Below, piece by piece: positions 26,579-35,250 of a stretch of 64,000 bases of DNA. Numbering within the stretch: the stretch's first letter is position 1; each line of letters starts with the position of its first letter. The position numbers were made by a program, and so were the translations under genes. Below the pieces are notes generated by a model. The model had not been told where the DNA came from and ran no database searches. It saw only the letters and a list, made by a program, of their open reading frames with translations. This DNA is from an uncultured Sphingomonas sp. GTDB lineage: Bacteria; Pseudomonadota; Alphaproteobacteria; Sphingomonadales; Sphingomonadaceae. The stretch is taken from positions 1-64,000 of the forward strand of contig NZ_CAJXWX010000012.1 in the NCBI RefSeq assembly GCF_913062585.1, given 5' to 3'.

Positions 26579-29323
26579 TTAAGCCGCCATCTCCAGCGCT
26601 TCTCCCGCCGCCGCACTCAGCAGGCGCTTTTCCAGCGTCTTCAACCGTCCGCCATTGGTGATCTGGTCCCCTGTCAGGTCGGTCAGGTAGAACACGTCCA
26701 CCGCGCGTTCGCCATAGGTCGCGACATGGGCCGAGTGGATCGTCACCTTCGACTGGAACAGCGCATGGGCCAGCTGGTTGAGCAGCGCCGGGCGGTCGCG
26801 CGCATGGACCTCGACCACGGTGAAGCGGTTCGACGCGCGATTGTCGATCAGGACGTTGGGCGCGATCGGGAAGGCGTCGGCGCGCGGGCGGATCGAGGGT
26901 TTGGCGACCAGCCGATCGGCCAGCTTGTTGCGGTTGGCCAGCGCATCCTCGATCGCGCGACGCAGGCGGTTCAACTGGCCCGGATCGTCGAAGGGGCGGC
27001 CCAGCGGGTCCTGGACCAGGAAATTGTCGATCGCCATGCCGTCGCGGGTCGTGTGGATGCGTGCGTCGATGATGTTGCCGCCCGCGACATGGATCGCGCC
27101 CGCGATACGATAGAACAGCCCCGGATGGTCGGCGGCGTAGATCGACACCAGCGTCGCGCCGCGCTCGCTATAGACCTGTGCGTCGATCGACAGCTGCGCA
27201 TCGCCCGCCGCCGCCATCTGGCGGGCGTTGTGAGCCAGCACATCGTCGGGCTCGGCGATCCAGTATGCCTCGGGCAGGCGGCGGACGAGTGCGGCGAACT
27301 GCACCTCGGGCCAGCCTAGCGCCTCGCGCAGCCGTTCCTGCTTGGCGGTGATCCGCTCGCCCCGGCCGCGCTGCTTGTGGCCCAGGCGCAGCACCTCCTC
27401 TGCGGCGTCGTAGAGATCAGCGAGCAGCTGGCGCTTCCAGCCGTTCCAAGTGCCCGGCCCGACCGCGCGGATGTCGACGATGGTCAGCAGGAGCAGCAGG
27501 CGGAGCCGCTCTGGGCTCTGCACCGTCTCGCAGAAATCGAGGATGGTCTTGAAGTCCGACAGGTCGCGTTTGAACGCGGTGGCGGACATGAGGAGGTGCC
27601 AGCGGACGAGCCACGCCACCGTCTCGGTTTCCGCCTCGCTCAATCCCAGGCGGGGGCACAGCCGCTCGGCCACTTCGGCGCCCAGGATCGAATGGTCGCC
27701 GCCACGCCCCTTGGCGATGTCGTGGAGCAGCACCGCGACATAGAGGACGCGGCGCGACACGATCTGGCCGATGATCGCCGAGGCCACCGGGTGTTCCTCG
27801 ACCAGATCCTGCCGCTCGATCTTCGCCAGCAGGCCGAGCGCGCGGATGGTGTGCTCGTCGACCGTATAGTGATGGTACATGTCGAACTGCATCTGCGCGA
27901 CGACGCGGCCGAAATCGGGAACGAAGCGGCCGAAGACCCCGGCCTCGTTCATCCAGCGCAGCACCAGCTCGGGATCGTGGCGGCTGGTCAGCACGTCGAG
28001 GAACAGCGCATTGGCGCGCGGATCGCGGCGAATATCGTCGGCCATCTTGGCGTCGCGCGACGCGGCGCGCATCGCCAGCGGATGGACTTCCAGCTCGTAA
28101 CGATCGGCGAGCTGGAAGATCTCGATCAGGCGGACCGGGTCTTCCTGAAAGAAGGTGTCGCGCGGCAGGGCGAGACGCCCCCGGTCCAGCACGAAGCCGT
28201 TCAACCGCCGCGGGCGGCGGCGGATGGTGGGCAGGCCGAAGCGATGGCCGCGCGCCGCGAACCGCTCGTCCAGATGTGCCAGGAAGGCGCCGGTCAGCGC
28301 GCCGACCGTCTTCACCTGGATGAAATAGAGCTGCATGAACCGCTCGACCTTGGCCTTGCCCGGTCGGTCGGAGAAGCGCATCCGCTCGGCGATCTGGCGC
28401 TGTACATCGAAGGTCAGCCGGTCCTCGCCACGCCCGGTGATCAGGTGCAGGTGACAGCGGACCGCCCACAGGAAATTGTCGGCGCGGTGGAACTGGCGAT
28501 ATTCCTCGCGAGTGAACAGCCCGCGCTCGATCAGGTCGGCGGCGCGGTCGACGTCATAGACATACTTCCCGATCCAGAAGAGCGCGTGAAGATCGCGCAG
28601 GCCGCCCTTGCCCTCCTTGACATTGGGTTCGACGACATAGCGGGTGTCGCCCATCTTGCGGTGGCGCAGGTCGCGCTCGGCCAGCTTGTCGGCGATGAAC
28701 TGGCGGTGCGAATCGGTCTGGATTTCCGTCTTGAACCGACGCGCCGCCTCTTCGTACAGCGGCTGGTCGCCGCACAGGAACCGCCCTTCCAGAAGCGCGG
28801 TGCGGACGGTCACATCGGCCTTGGCCTGGCGGATCATCTCGTCGATCGAACGGCTGGAATGGCCGACCTTCAGCCCCAGATCCCAGAGCGAATAGAGCAT
28901 CGACTCGATGACCTGCTCGGCATGGGGCGTCTGCTTGAAGGGGGTGAGGAAGCCGATATCGACGTCCGAATAGGGCGCCATCTCGCCCCGGCCATAGCCG
29001 CCCACCGCGATCAGGGTGAGCCGCTCGCCCGCCGTGGGATTGCTCAGCGGGTAGAGCGTCTCGGTGGTGAAGTCGAACAGCACCTTCAGCACCTGATCGG
29101 TCAGATAGGCCTGCGCCGCCGCCGCCTCCAGCCCACGCGAGGGATGAACCGACAGCCGCCGCGCGACCTCCTGCCGCCCGGCGTCGAGCGCGGCGCGCAG
29201 GACCGGCGTGAGCCGGGTGCGACCCTCGGGCCCCGTGATGCCGAGCGCGGCGACCTGTTCGGCAAGGGCCCGGCGGTCGACGATGGCGCGGCGGTTGGGC
29301 AGGGATTCGAAACGGCTGTGCAT
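26579..29323 (-). CDS. glnD: PII uridylyltransferase / uridylyl-removing enzyme GlnD
   Basis: A 914-residue bifunctional nitrogen sensor. The nucleotidyltransferase motif GGYGRGEMAPYSDVD is near residue 105, a linker domain and an HD domain (LLHDIAKGRGGDHS) lie in the middle, and two ACT domains end the protein (ATLVSIYAADHPGLFYR and TVVEVHARDRPALLN) where glutamine binds. It adds UMP to PII when glutamine is low and removes it when high. The start MHSRFESLPN is chosen because the longer frame crosses type B repeats. Confidence 0.96.
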   Translation of the reverse strand: MHSRFESLPNRRAIVDRRALAEQVAALGITGPEGRTRLTPVLRAALDAGRQEVARRLSVHPSRGLEAAAAQAYLTDQVLKVLFDFTTETLYPLSNPTAGERLTLIAVGGYGRGEMAPYSDVDIGFLTPFKQTPHAEQVIESMLYSLWDLGLKVGHSSRSIDEMIRQAKADVTVRTALLEGRFLCGDQPLYEEAARRFKTEIQTDSHRQFIADKLAERDLRHRKMGDTRYVVEPNVKEGKGGLRDLHALFWIGKYVYDVDRAADLIERGLFTREEYRQFHRADNFLWAVRCHLHLITGRGEDRLTFDVQRQIAERMRFSDRPGKAKVERFMQLYFIQVKTVGALTGAFLAHLDERFAARGHRFGLPTIRRRPRRLNGFVLDRGRLALPRDTFFQEDPVRLIEIFQLADRYELEVHPLAMRAASRDAKMADDIRRDPRANALFLDVLTSRHDPELVLRWMNEAGVFGRFVPDFGRVVAQMQFDMYHHYTVDEHTIRALGLLAKIERQDLVEEHPVASAIIGQIVSRRVLYVAVLLHDIAKGRGGDHSILGAEVAERLCPRLGLSEAETETVAWLVRWHLLMSATAFKRDLSDFKTILDFCETVQSPERLRLLLLLTIVDIRAVGPGTWNGWKRQLLADLYDAAEEVLRLGHKQRGRGERITAKQERLREALGWPEVQFAALVRRLPEAYWIAEPDDVLAHNARQMAAAGDAQLSIDAQVYSERGATLVSIYAADHPGLFYRIAGAIHVAGGNIIDARIHTTRDGMAIDNFLVQDPLGRPFDDPGQLNRLRRAIEDALANRNKLADRLVAKPSIRPRADAFPIAPNVLIDNRASNRFTVVEVHARDRPALLNQLAHALFQSKVTIHSAHVATYGERAVDVFYLTDLTGDQITNGGRLKTLEKRLLSAAAGEALEMAA

Positions 29324-29383
29324 GGGGCCTTCATAGGGACTGGTGATGAACAAATGGAGAGGGGGCATGGTCGAAGCGGCGGG

Positions 29384-29515
29384 ATTGCCCCTCCACCACG
29401 CCCTGCGGGCGCGGTCCCCCTCCCCAAGCCAAGCTTGGGGAGGAATGACGTCACCCAAATCCTCCCCAAGCTTGGCTTGGGGAGGGGGACCATGCGCAGC
29501 ATGGTGGAGGGGCAA
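29384..29515. repeat. Type B repeat pair, tail-to-tail
   Basis: Two half-units arranged back to back. The reversed unit at 29384-29446 (ATTGCCCCTCCACC, inner GCCC-tgc-GGGC, CCCCTCCCCAAGCCAAGCTT, GGGGAGGAAT) is followed by a forward unit at 29460-29515 (CCTCCCCAAGCTTGGCTTGG, GGAGGGGGACC, hairpin ACCATGC-gca-GCATGGT, GGAGGGGCAA). The orientation is opposite to type A elements, where the ATTCC ends point outward. It fills the divergent gap between glnD and proA, so any promoters lie within or beside it. Confidence 0.88.
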
Positions 29516-29585
29516 GGTCCCGCGCTTTCCGTTACACAAGATTCCCATGCTTGGGCCCGCCGCCCGACCATGATACCGCCGCGCC

Positions 29586-30848
29586 ATGGCCGACCATCAT
29601 GACATCCCCGCCCTGATCGCCGATATGGGCCAGCGCGCCCGCACCGCCGCGAAGCTGCTGGCGCAGATGCCGACCGCCGCCAAGGCCGAAGCCCTGCGCG
29701 CCGCCGCCCGTGCGATCCGCGAGGCGACGCCCGCAATCCTGGCCGCCAATGCGCAGGACATGGCGGCGGGCACAGCGAACGGCCTTTCCCCTGCAATGCT
29801 CGACAGGCTGAAGCTGGACGAGGCGCGCATCGCCGGCATCGTCGCCGGCGTGGAGGCGGTGGCCGCACTCCCCGATCCGGTCGGCGAGCGGATCGACGAA
29901 CGCACCCGGCCCAACGGCCTGAACCTGTCGCGCATCCGCGTGCCGGTGGGGGTGATCGGCATCGTCTATGAAAGCCGCCCCAATGTCACCGTCGATGCCG
30001 CCGCGCTCTGCGCGATGGCGGGCAATGCCGCGATCCTGCGCGGGGGCACGGAGGCGGTGCACAGCAACCGCGCGCTTCACGCTGCCTTCGTTGCGGGCTG
30101 GACGGCGGCGGGCGGTCCGGCAGAGGCGGTGCAGCTGGTTCCCGTTACCGACCGCGCGGCGGTGGGCGCGATGCTGGCGGCGGACGGGCTGATCGACCTG
30201 CTGATCCCGCGCGGCGGCAAGAGCCTGGTCGCGCGGGTACAGGCCGAGGCGAAGGTGCCGGTGCTCGCGCATCTCGACGGGATCAACCATGTCTATGTCG
30301 ACGCCTCGGCGGATCATGACATGGCGCGGCGGATCGTTCGCGATGCCAAGATGCGCCGCACCGGCATCTGCGGCGCGATGGAGACGCTGCTGATCGACCA
30401 CGCCTACTGCCACCCCGCCGAGCTGGTCGCCGAACTGGTCGAGGCGGGCTGCACGGTGCGCGGGGACGAGGCCGTTTGCGAGATCGTCCCCGGCCTGGCG
30501 GCGGCCACGGCGGAGGACTGGGACACCGAATATCTCGACGCGATCGCCAGCGTCGCGCTGGTCGACGGGCTGGCGGGCGCGATGGCGCATATCGCCGCAC
30601 ATGGATCGCACCATACCGATGCGATCGTGGCCGAAGATGCAGCCGTCGCGGAGCGCTTCCTCGCGCAGGTCGACAGCGCGATCGTGTTGTGGAACGCCTC
30701 GACCCAATTCGCCGATGGCAGCGAATTCGGGCTGGGTGCGGAGATCGGCATCGCCACCGGGCGTCTCCATGCGCGCGGGCCGGTCGCGCTGGAGGGGCTG
30801 ACCACCTATAAATGGGTCGGGCGCGGCGCGGGACAAATCAGAGGGTGA
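29586..30848 (+). CDS. proA: Glutamate-5-semialdehyde dehydrogenase
   Basis: A 420-residue aldehyde-dehydrogenase-fold enzyme of proline synthesis. It reduces gamma-glutamyl phosphate to glutamate-5-semialdehyde with NADPH. The catalytic Cys lies in RRTGICGAMETLLID, and PVGVIGIVYESRPNVT and NAAILRGGTEAVHSN are typical ProA segments. It lies next to nadD with a 4-base GTGA overlap. The partner kinase proB is not in the window. Confidence 0.96.
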   Translation: MADHHDIPALIADMGQRARTAAKLLAQMPTAAKAEALRAAARAIREATPAILAANAQDMAAGTANGLSPAMLDRLKLDEARIAGIVAGVEAVAALPDPVGERIDERTRPNGLNLSRIRVPVGVIGIVYESRPNVTVDAAALCAMAGNAAILRGGTEAVHSNRALHAAFVAGWTAAGGPAEAVQLVPVTDRAAVGAMLAADGLIDLLIPRGGKSLVARVQAEAKVPVLAHLDGINHVYVDASADHDMARRIVRDAKMRRTGICGAMETLLIDHAYCHPAELVAELVEAGCTVRGDEAVCEIVPGLAAATAEDWDTEYLDAIASVALVDGLAGAMAHIAAHGSHHTDAIVAEDAAVAERFLAQVDSAIVLWNASTQFADGSEFGLGAEIGIATGRLHARGPVALEGLTTYKWVGRGAGQIRG

Positions 30849-31444
30849 GGATCGGCCTGCTCGGCGGGTCGTTCAACCCGGCACATCACGGTCATCGCCG
30901 CATCACGCTGGATGCGATGCGTGCGCTCGACCTGGACGAGGTCTGGTGGCTGGTGTCGCCGGGCAACCCGCTGAAGGACGGGGCCAGTGACATGGCGCCC
31001 TTCGCCGCACGGTTCGCCTCGGCCGAGCGGATGGCGAGGCGTGCGCCGATCCGGGCCAGCGCGATCGAGCAGGAATTGCACACCCGCTACACGCTCGACA
31101 CGGTGCGCAAGATCCAGCGTCGCTATCCCGGCCATGAGTTCATCTGGCTGATGGGCGAGGACAATCTGGAGCAATTTCACCGCTGGCGTAGGTGGCGCGA
31201 TATTGCCCGCGCGATCCCGATTGCGGTTATCGGCCGTCCGGGGTACAATGCCGCCGCCCACGCGACACCCGCGCTGGGCTGGTTCAGGCGTTTCCAGAGG
31301 CGTCCGGGCCAGGCGAAGAACTGGACGATGTGGAGTTTGCCGGCCTTCGTGCTGTTGCGCTTCCGCCCCGACCCGACTTCCGCCACGGGCCTTCGGGCCC
31401 GCGATCCGGACTGGTTTCGGCATATGGGCCGAAACGTCCCCTGA
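30845..31444 (+). CDS. nadD: Nicotinate-nucleotide adenylyltransferase
   Basis: A 199-residue nucleotidyltransferase that makes NaAD from nicotinate mononucleotide and ATP. The motif GGSFNPAHHGH at the N-terminus and the late RRWRDIARAIPIAVIGRPG are typical. The GTG at 30845 overlapping the proA stop (GTGA) is preferred to the ATG at 30812 inside proA because the family begins at RIGLLGGSFNP. A coupled proA-nadD-rsfS-rlmH order is common in alphaproteobacteria. Confidence 0.94.
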   Translation: MRIGLLGGSFNPAHHGHRRITLDAMRALDLDEVWWLVSPGNPLKDGASDMAPFAARFASAERMARRAPIRASAIEQELHTRYTLDTVRKIQRRYPGHEFIWLMGEDNLEQFHRWRRWRDIARAIPIAVIGRPGYNAAAHATPALGWFRRFQRRPGQAKNWTMWSLPAFVLLRFRPDPTSATGLRARDPDWFRHMGRNVP

Positions 31445-31456
31445 ACAGGAGCTCAC

Positions 31457-31861
31457 TTGGCCACTTCCCCCCAATCGCCGCGTCCGTCCGATCCCGAAGA
31501 GGTGGAGGCGCTGCATCGCCTGATCCTGGCTTCGCTCGACGACGACCAGGCGGTGGAGACGATTTCGATCCCGCTGGCGGGCAAATCGTCGATCGCAGAT
31601 TTCATGGTGATCGCCAGCGGTCGCTCGACCCGGCAGGTCGCCTCGATGGCGATGAAACTCGCCGAGAAGATCAAGGCCGAGTTCGGCCGTTCGGTCCGTA
31701 TCGAAGGCCTGCCGACCGCCGACTGGGTGCTGATCGACGCGAATGACGTCATCGTCCACCTGTTCCGGCCCGAGGTGCGCAGCTTCTACAATCTCGAGCG
31801 CATGTGGGCGTTCGGCGATGCGCCGACTCCGCCCGCGAGTCCTGCCGACCGCAACCTCTGA
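31457..31861 (+). CDS. rsfS: Ribosome silencing factor RsfS
   Basis: A 134-residue RsfS that binds ribosomal protein L14 and blocks 50S-30S joining in starvation. Core segments are IADFMVIASGRSTRQV and DWVLIDANDVIVHLF with FYNLERMW. The start is TTG 31457, 5 bases after AGGAG at 31447-31451; no ATG fits. It belongs to the nadD-rlmH operon. Confidence 0.93.
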   Translation: MATSPQSPRPSDPEEVEALHRLILASLDDDQAVETISIPLAGKSSIADFMVIASGRSTRQVASMAMKLAEKIKAEFGRSVRIEGLPTADWVLIDANDVIVHLFRPEVRSFYNLERMWAFGDAPTPPASPADRNL

Positions 31862-31881
31862 CGCCCTGAGGGTCCACCCCC

Positions 31882-32304
31882 GTGCTGCTGCATATCGTCG
31901 CGCGCGGGCGGATCGGCCGTTCGCCCGAGGCCGAGTTGGTCGAGCGCTATATCAAGCGGATCGGCTGGCCGACCAAGGTCACCGAACTCCCCGACACCGG
32001 CGGCAAGGTTCCGCCGCTGGAGGGACAGGTGCGTCTGGTCCTGATGGACGAGAAGGGCGAAAATCTCTCCTCGATGGATTTCGCACGTCGGCTGGAGCGC
32101 TGGCGCGACGATGGCGTGCGCGAGTGCCGGTTCATGATCGGCGCGGCGGACGGGTTCGAGGATGCGGACCGGGCGCGCGCCGACCTGCTGATCTCCTATG
32201 GCCGTGCCACCTGGCCGCATATGATGGCGCGCGCGATGCTGGCCGAGCAGCTGTTTCGCGCGACCAGCATCCTCGCCAACCACCCCTATCACCGCGAGGG
32301 TTAG
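31882..32304 (+). CDS. rlmH: 23S rRNA pseudouridine-1915 N3-methyltransferase RlmH
   Basis: A 140-residue SPOUT methyltransferase. The knot segment is FMIGAADGFEDADRARAD and the C-terminus is ANHPYHREG, typical of RlmH, which methylates pseudouridine 1915 in helix 69 of mature 70S ribosomes. Start codon is GTG. It is followed 4 bases later by the EnvC-like gene. Confidence 0.95.
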   Translation: MLLHIVARGRIGRSPEAELVERYIKRIGWPTKVTELPDTGGKVPPLEGQVRLVLMDEKGENLSSMDFARRLERWRDDGVRECRFMIGAADGFEDADRARADLLISYGRATWPHMMARAMLAEQLFRATSILANHPYHREG

Positions 32305-32308
32305 GCGC

Positions 32309-33469
32309 GTGAGGCTTGGCCAAGGCGCATTGGCGATGGCGGCCTTGGCGCTGCTGGGCGCGACCGATATCGCCGCCGACCAGCGTCGTCTGGCCGATGC
32401 GCGCACGGGGGCCGCTGCCGCCCAGGCGCGTGCCCAGGCGCTGGAGCAGCAGGCGGGGGCCGAGCGTGACGCCGCCGCCATCGCCCAGGCCAAGGAACGT
32501 GCGATGGCGGCGCGGGTCGCCGCGGCCGAGGCGGAGGTGACGGCGGCGCGCGCGCGGGTCGACCTGGTCGCCGGATTGCTGGCGCGGCAACAGGCGCGGC
32601 TGGCAAGCGCGCAGGCCCCGCTTGCCCATCTGCTGGCCGCGATGCAGAGCATGGCGGCGCGTCCCCCCGTGGCGGCAGTGGCGCAGCCGGGCTCGATCGC
32701 CGATCTGGCGCATGTCCGTGCGGTGTTCGGCACCATTGCGCCGGTGATCGCCGCACGGTCGGCGGCGGTGCGCAGCGAACTGGCCGCGACGCGCCGGGTC
32801 CAGGCGCAATCCGCGCTGGCCGCGCGCGCCCTGGCGACGACCACCGCCAAGCTGGAGAGCGAACGCCAGGCGCTGGCCCGGCTGGAGGCGAGCCACCGCG
32901 ACCGCGCCCAGGCGCTCGGCCAGGTCGCCATCGACGAATCCAACCGCGCGCTGGCGCTGGGCGAGGCGGCGCGCGACATCGTCGACCGCATGGCCGAACG
33001 CGGCGAGGCGCAGGCGACTGCAGGCGAACTGGTCGCGCTGCCCGGCCCCGTCTCGCGCCCGCTCGCGCCAGGCGTCATCGGCCCGTCCATCGCGCCCGGC
33101 ACCTATCGCCTGCCGGTCCAGGGCAAGGTGGCGGGCGGCTTCGGCGAGATTTCCGACGCGGGCGTCCGTGCGCGCGGCATCACCCTGTCGACCGTCCCCT
33201 ACGCCCCCGTCGTCGCCCCCGCGGGCGGCGAGGTCCGCTATGCGGGCGCGTTCCGGGGCTATGGCGGGATCGTGATCGTCAATCACGGCGCAGGCTGGAC
33301 CAGCCTGGTGACGGGCCTGGGCGGCATCGCGGTGAAGCCGGGCCAGCGCGTGGCTGCAGGCTCGGTGCTGGGCCGCGCTGGCAGGGGCGGGAACGGCGTC
33401 GAGCCGCGCGTGACGGTGGAATTGCGCCGCGACGGCCGACCGATGGATATTGCAGCGATTTTGGGGTGA
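32309..33469 (+). CDS. EnvC-like murein hydrolase activator (degenerate M23)
   Basis: A 386-residue exported protein. A signal-like N-terminus leads into a long Ala/Arg coiled coil (about 25-215, for example AAIAQAKERAMAARVAAAEA) and a C-terminal LytM/M23 domain (about 265-386). The catalytic zinc motifs HxxxD and HxH are missing: the corresponding places read RARGITLST and PRVTVELRRDG, although the fold core GYGGIVIVNHGAGWTSLV is kept. EnvC/NlpD-type activators are likewise non-catalytic and switch on amidases at the division septum. GTG start. It is followed by CtpA family members in many genomes; here ctpA lies further on at 46 kb. Confidence 0.88.
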   Translation: MRLGQGALAMAALALLGATDIAADQRRLADARTGAAAAQARAQALEQQAGAERDAAAIAQAKERAMAARVAAAEAEVTAARARVDLVAGLLARQQARLASAQAPLAHLLAAMQSMAARPPVAAVAQPGSIADLAHVRAVFGTIAPVIAARSAAVRSELAATRRVQAQSALAARALATTTAKLESERQALARLEASHRDRAQALGQVAIDESNRALALGEAARDIVDRMAERGEAQATAGELVALPGPVSRPLAPGVIGPSIAPGTYRLPVQGKVAGGFGEISDAGVRARGITLSTVPYAPVVAPAGGEVRYAGAFRGYGGIVIVNHGAGWTSLVTGLGGIAVKPGQRVAAGSVLGRAGRGGNGVEPRVTVELRRDGRPMDIAAILG

Positions 33470-33733
33470 GGGGGCATGGGCGTTTCGGTTGCCCCCCGAT
33501 CCGACAAGGCGGATGCTTTGTAGATTGCGCCTATTCGCGCCGCGTGACTTTTCCCGTTTCTCGATCGCAAGCGGCAATTTCGGGAATGATCAATCGGGAA
33601 CAGGTTCTGGGAAAGAGCGACCTACAGACGACTGTCAGCGCGGTGGTTGCGGCTGGGTTCCCGTTGCAGGTTCCCAAACGGGAAGCGGTGAACTGAAGTG
33701 GCCGCGCTGGGAACACGACCGCGGCCGACAGCA
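33470..33733. other. Gene-poor gap at start of accessory region
   Basis: No convincing gene. GGGGGCA and TGCCCCC at 33470-33496 form a hairpin just after the EnvC-like stop but lack a T-tract. The open frame at 33466-33696 has no family resemblance and no ribosome site. From here to about 39 kb the sequence is visibly less GC-rich than the flanks. Confidence 0.5.
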
Positions 33734-34102
33734 TCAAAGTTGCGCTTGGAGGCGTTGCGTGACTGCTAGATATTTTTCCAGCGTGGTGTCCTGCAGCGCC
33801 GCATCGCGAGACGAGACGTTGTCGTCAAATGGGATCGGTTCTGCAAACTGGCTTACCGTTAAATCCCACCGTGTTCCGCTGATTAGATTATAGAAGTGCG
33901 TTCCGCCAACGGTCTTCGTAGTAAGAATGTCTCCCCCAAAGTGATCCTGAACGATCAACGCCGTCACGCTGCAATGATTTTTCGCAGGGTTTTCAGCGGA
34001 CCAGCTTTCAGAGGGACTCGCAGTTTTTGCCGACCATGCCTTCCGAAGCCTCCGATATAGCTCAACCGGATTGTCGAAGAATTTCTCTTTGGCGGTATTC
34101 AT
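33734..34102 (-). CDS. YunG-like protein
   Basis: A 122-residue protein. The block CSVTALIVQDHFGGDILTTK followed by GGTHFYNLISGTRWDLT and QFAEPIPFDD matches what I recognise as YunG of Bacillus, a family of unknown function with a conserved Cys-...-His pattern reminiscent of transglutaminase-like folds. A perfect AGGAGG site five bases before ATG 34102 fixes the start. It is a lone gene on this strand beside the cupin gene, both in lower-GC DNA. Confidence 0.65.
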   Translation of the reverse strand: MNTAKEKFFDNPVELYRRLRKAWSAKTASPSESWSAENPAKNHCSVTALIVQDHFGGDILTTKTVGGTHFYNLISGTRWDLTVSQFAEPIPFDDNVSSRDAALQDTTLEKYLAVTQRLQAQL

Positions 34103-34206
34103 GCGACCTCCTAAAAATGTGAATTTTCGCACTCTTCGAACCGAGGCCGCTGCATGCTGTGGGCCGCCAGCGGCTCTGGTCTTCGATCTTTCGCGAGATG
34201 GCCGCC

Positions 34207-34518
34207 TTAGAAGCTGCCTGCCCGTTCGATAACCAGCGCTCGCACCTCACCATTGGGGACGGCGCGGTGGGCGTCACCCTGTTCTGCGTGGAAGACGCTA
34301 CCTGGTGTCAGGCGGTGGCTGAGTTCACCATCGGTGGTGCGGACCTGCATGTCTACGATTCCGTCCAGGACGACGAACACCTCCGGTCCATCGTTGACGT
34401 GCCAGATATAGGGCTGATCCGTCCAGTGCAGGCGCACGGTCACACCATCGATATTGGCAATGTCGAGCGCCTCCCACGCACGTTGCCCTCGAAATGCATT
34501 CGCCTCGATGATGTTCAT
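34207..34518 (-). CDS. Cupin-domain protein
   Basis: A 103-residue single cupin. The first motif region is WHVNDGPEVFVVLDGIVDMQV and the second is GSVFHAEQGDAHRAVPNGEVR, giving the beta-barrel with His and Glu metal ligands. AAGGAG lies before ATG 34518. It faces a divergent Lrp/AsnC regulator 90 bases away, so it is probably the regulated target. Substrate unknown. Confidence 0.85.
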   Translation of the reverse strand: MNIIEANAFRGQRAWEALDIANIDGVTVRLHWTDQPYIWHVNDGPEVFVVLDGIVDMQVRTTDGELSHRLTPGSVFHAEQGDAHRAVPNGEVRALVIERAGSF

Positions 34519-34608
34519 GTTTCGCTCCTTCGATCCCATCGATGCTACAAGGGGCCTTACTTGGCGAGATTGCGGATCGCCGTAATTGGTGACGATGTGA
34601 CGGTGCGG

Positions 34609-35082
34609 ATGAACAGGACAGGCAAGCGGCTCGAGGATATCGACCAAAAACTGGTGGCGCTGTTGCAGCAGAACGCCCGCAAGGCGACAGCTTCGCTCGC
34701 GCGGGACCTCAACCTGTCGCGTACAGCGGTCCAAGCGCGCATCGCGCGGTTGGAGCGTGATGGCATCATCCTGGGCTATACCGCGATGATCGCGCCTGAT
34801 GCCGTTCAACGCCTGTCGGCCCTCGTCACGCTGTCACTCACCGTACGGCCATGTGCACTGGTCATCGATCCACTTGCTTCCTGGCCGGAGATCAACAGAA
34901 TCTATTCCATCGCGGGCGAGCGCGATGCCGTGCTCGTGGTCTCGGTAGAATCGCCGCACGCGCTTTCCGAACTCGCTGACCGCCTCCAGTCGATCGAAGG
35001 GGTGGGCAGCGTCGAAACGACCGTCATTCTGTCGGAGCAGGCCAGCTCGACATCCTGCCACGATCGTCAATCGGCTGCATGA
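34609..35082 (+). CDS. Lrp/AsnC-family regulator
   Basis: A 157-residue feast/famine regulator. The N-terminal helix-turn-helix is LVALLQQNARKATASLARDL then NLSRTAVQARIARLERDGII; the C-terminal RAM effector domain follows (GYTAMIAPDAV onward). It is divergent from the cupin gene. The ATG at 34609 is the shortest start consistent with the family; longer in-frame starts exist upstream. Confidence 0.88.
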   Translation: MNRTGKRLEDIDQKLVALLQQNARKATASLARDLNLSRTAVQARIARLERDGIILGYTAMIAPDAVQRLSALVTLSLTVRPCALVIDPLASWPEINRIYSIAGERDAVLVVSVESPHALSELADRLQSIEGVGSVETTVILSEQASSTSCHDRQSAA

Positions 35083-35210
35083 GAGGACTGATCCAAGCGA
35101 CGGTTTTTCATTTCACAAATGGGAAGGTGCCGACGGTCCTGAACCTCCGCCCTTTCCCTCTGAACTAATCGCCAACTCGGTTCTGCAACACCGATTGACC
35201 TTGCCCTCAA

Positions 35211-35236
35211 TGATACGCTAACGCGAGTCGTTATCA
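35211..35236. promoter_or_regulatory. Imperfect inverted repeat before siderophore receptor
   Basis: TGATACG (35211-35217) and CGTTATCA (35229-35236) are an inverted repeat with one extra base, 14 bases before the receptor start. Its AT-rich TGATA/TATCA arms fit a Fur-like operator only loosely. Confidence 0.3.
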
Positions 35237-35250
35237 AATATGGGGGAGTA

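Noticed and set aside
27377..29602. 741-codon plus-strand frame opposite glnD
   Set aside because: Antisense shadow of glnD, no recognisable motifs, and its start lies inside the glnD HD region.
33466..33696. Small plus-strand frame after the EnvC-like gene
   Set aside because: No ribosome site, no family resemblance, and it overlaps a hairpin; treated as non-coding.
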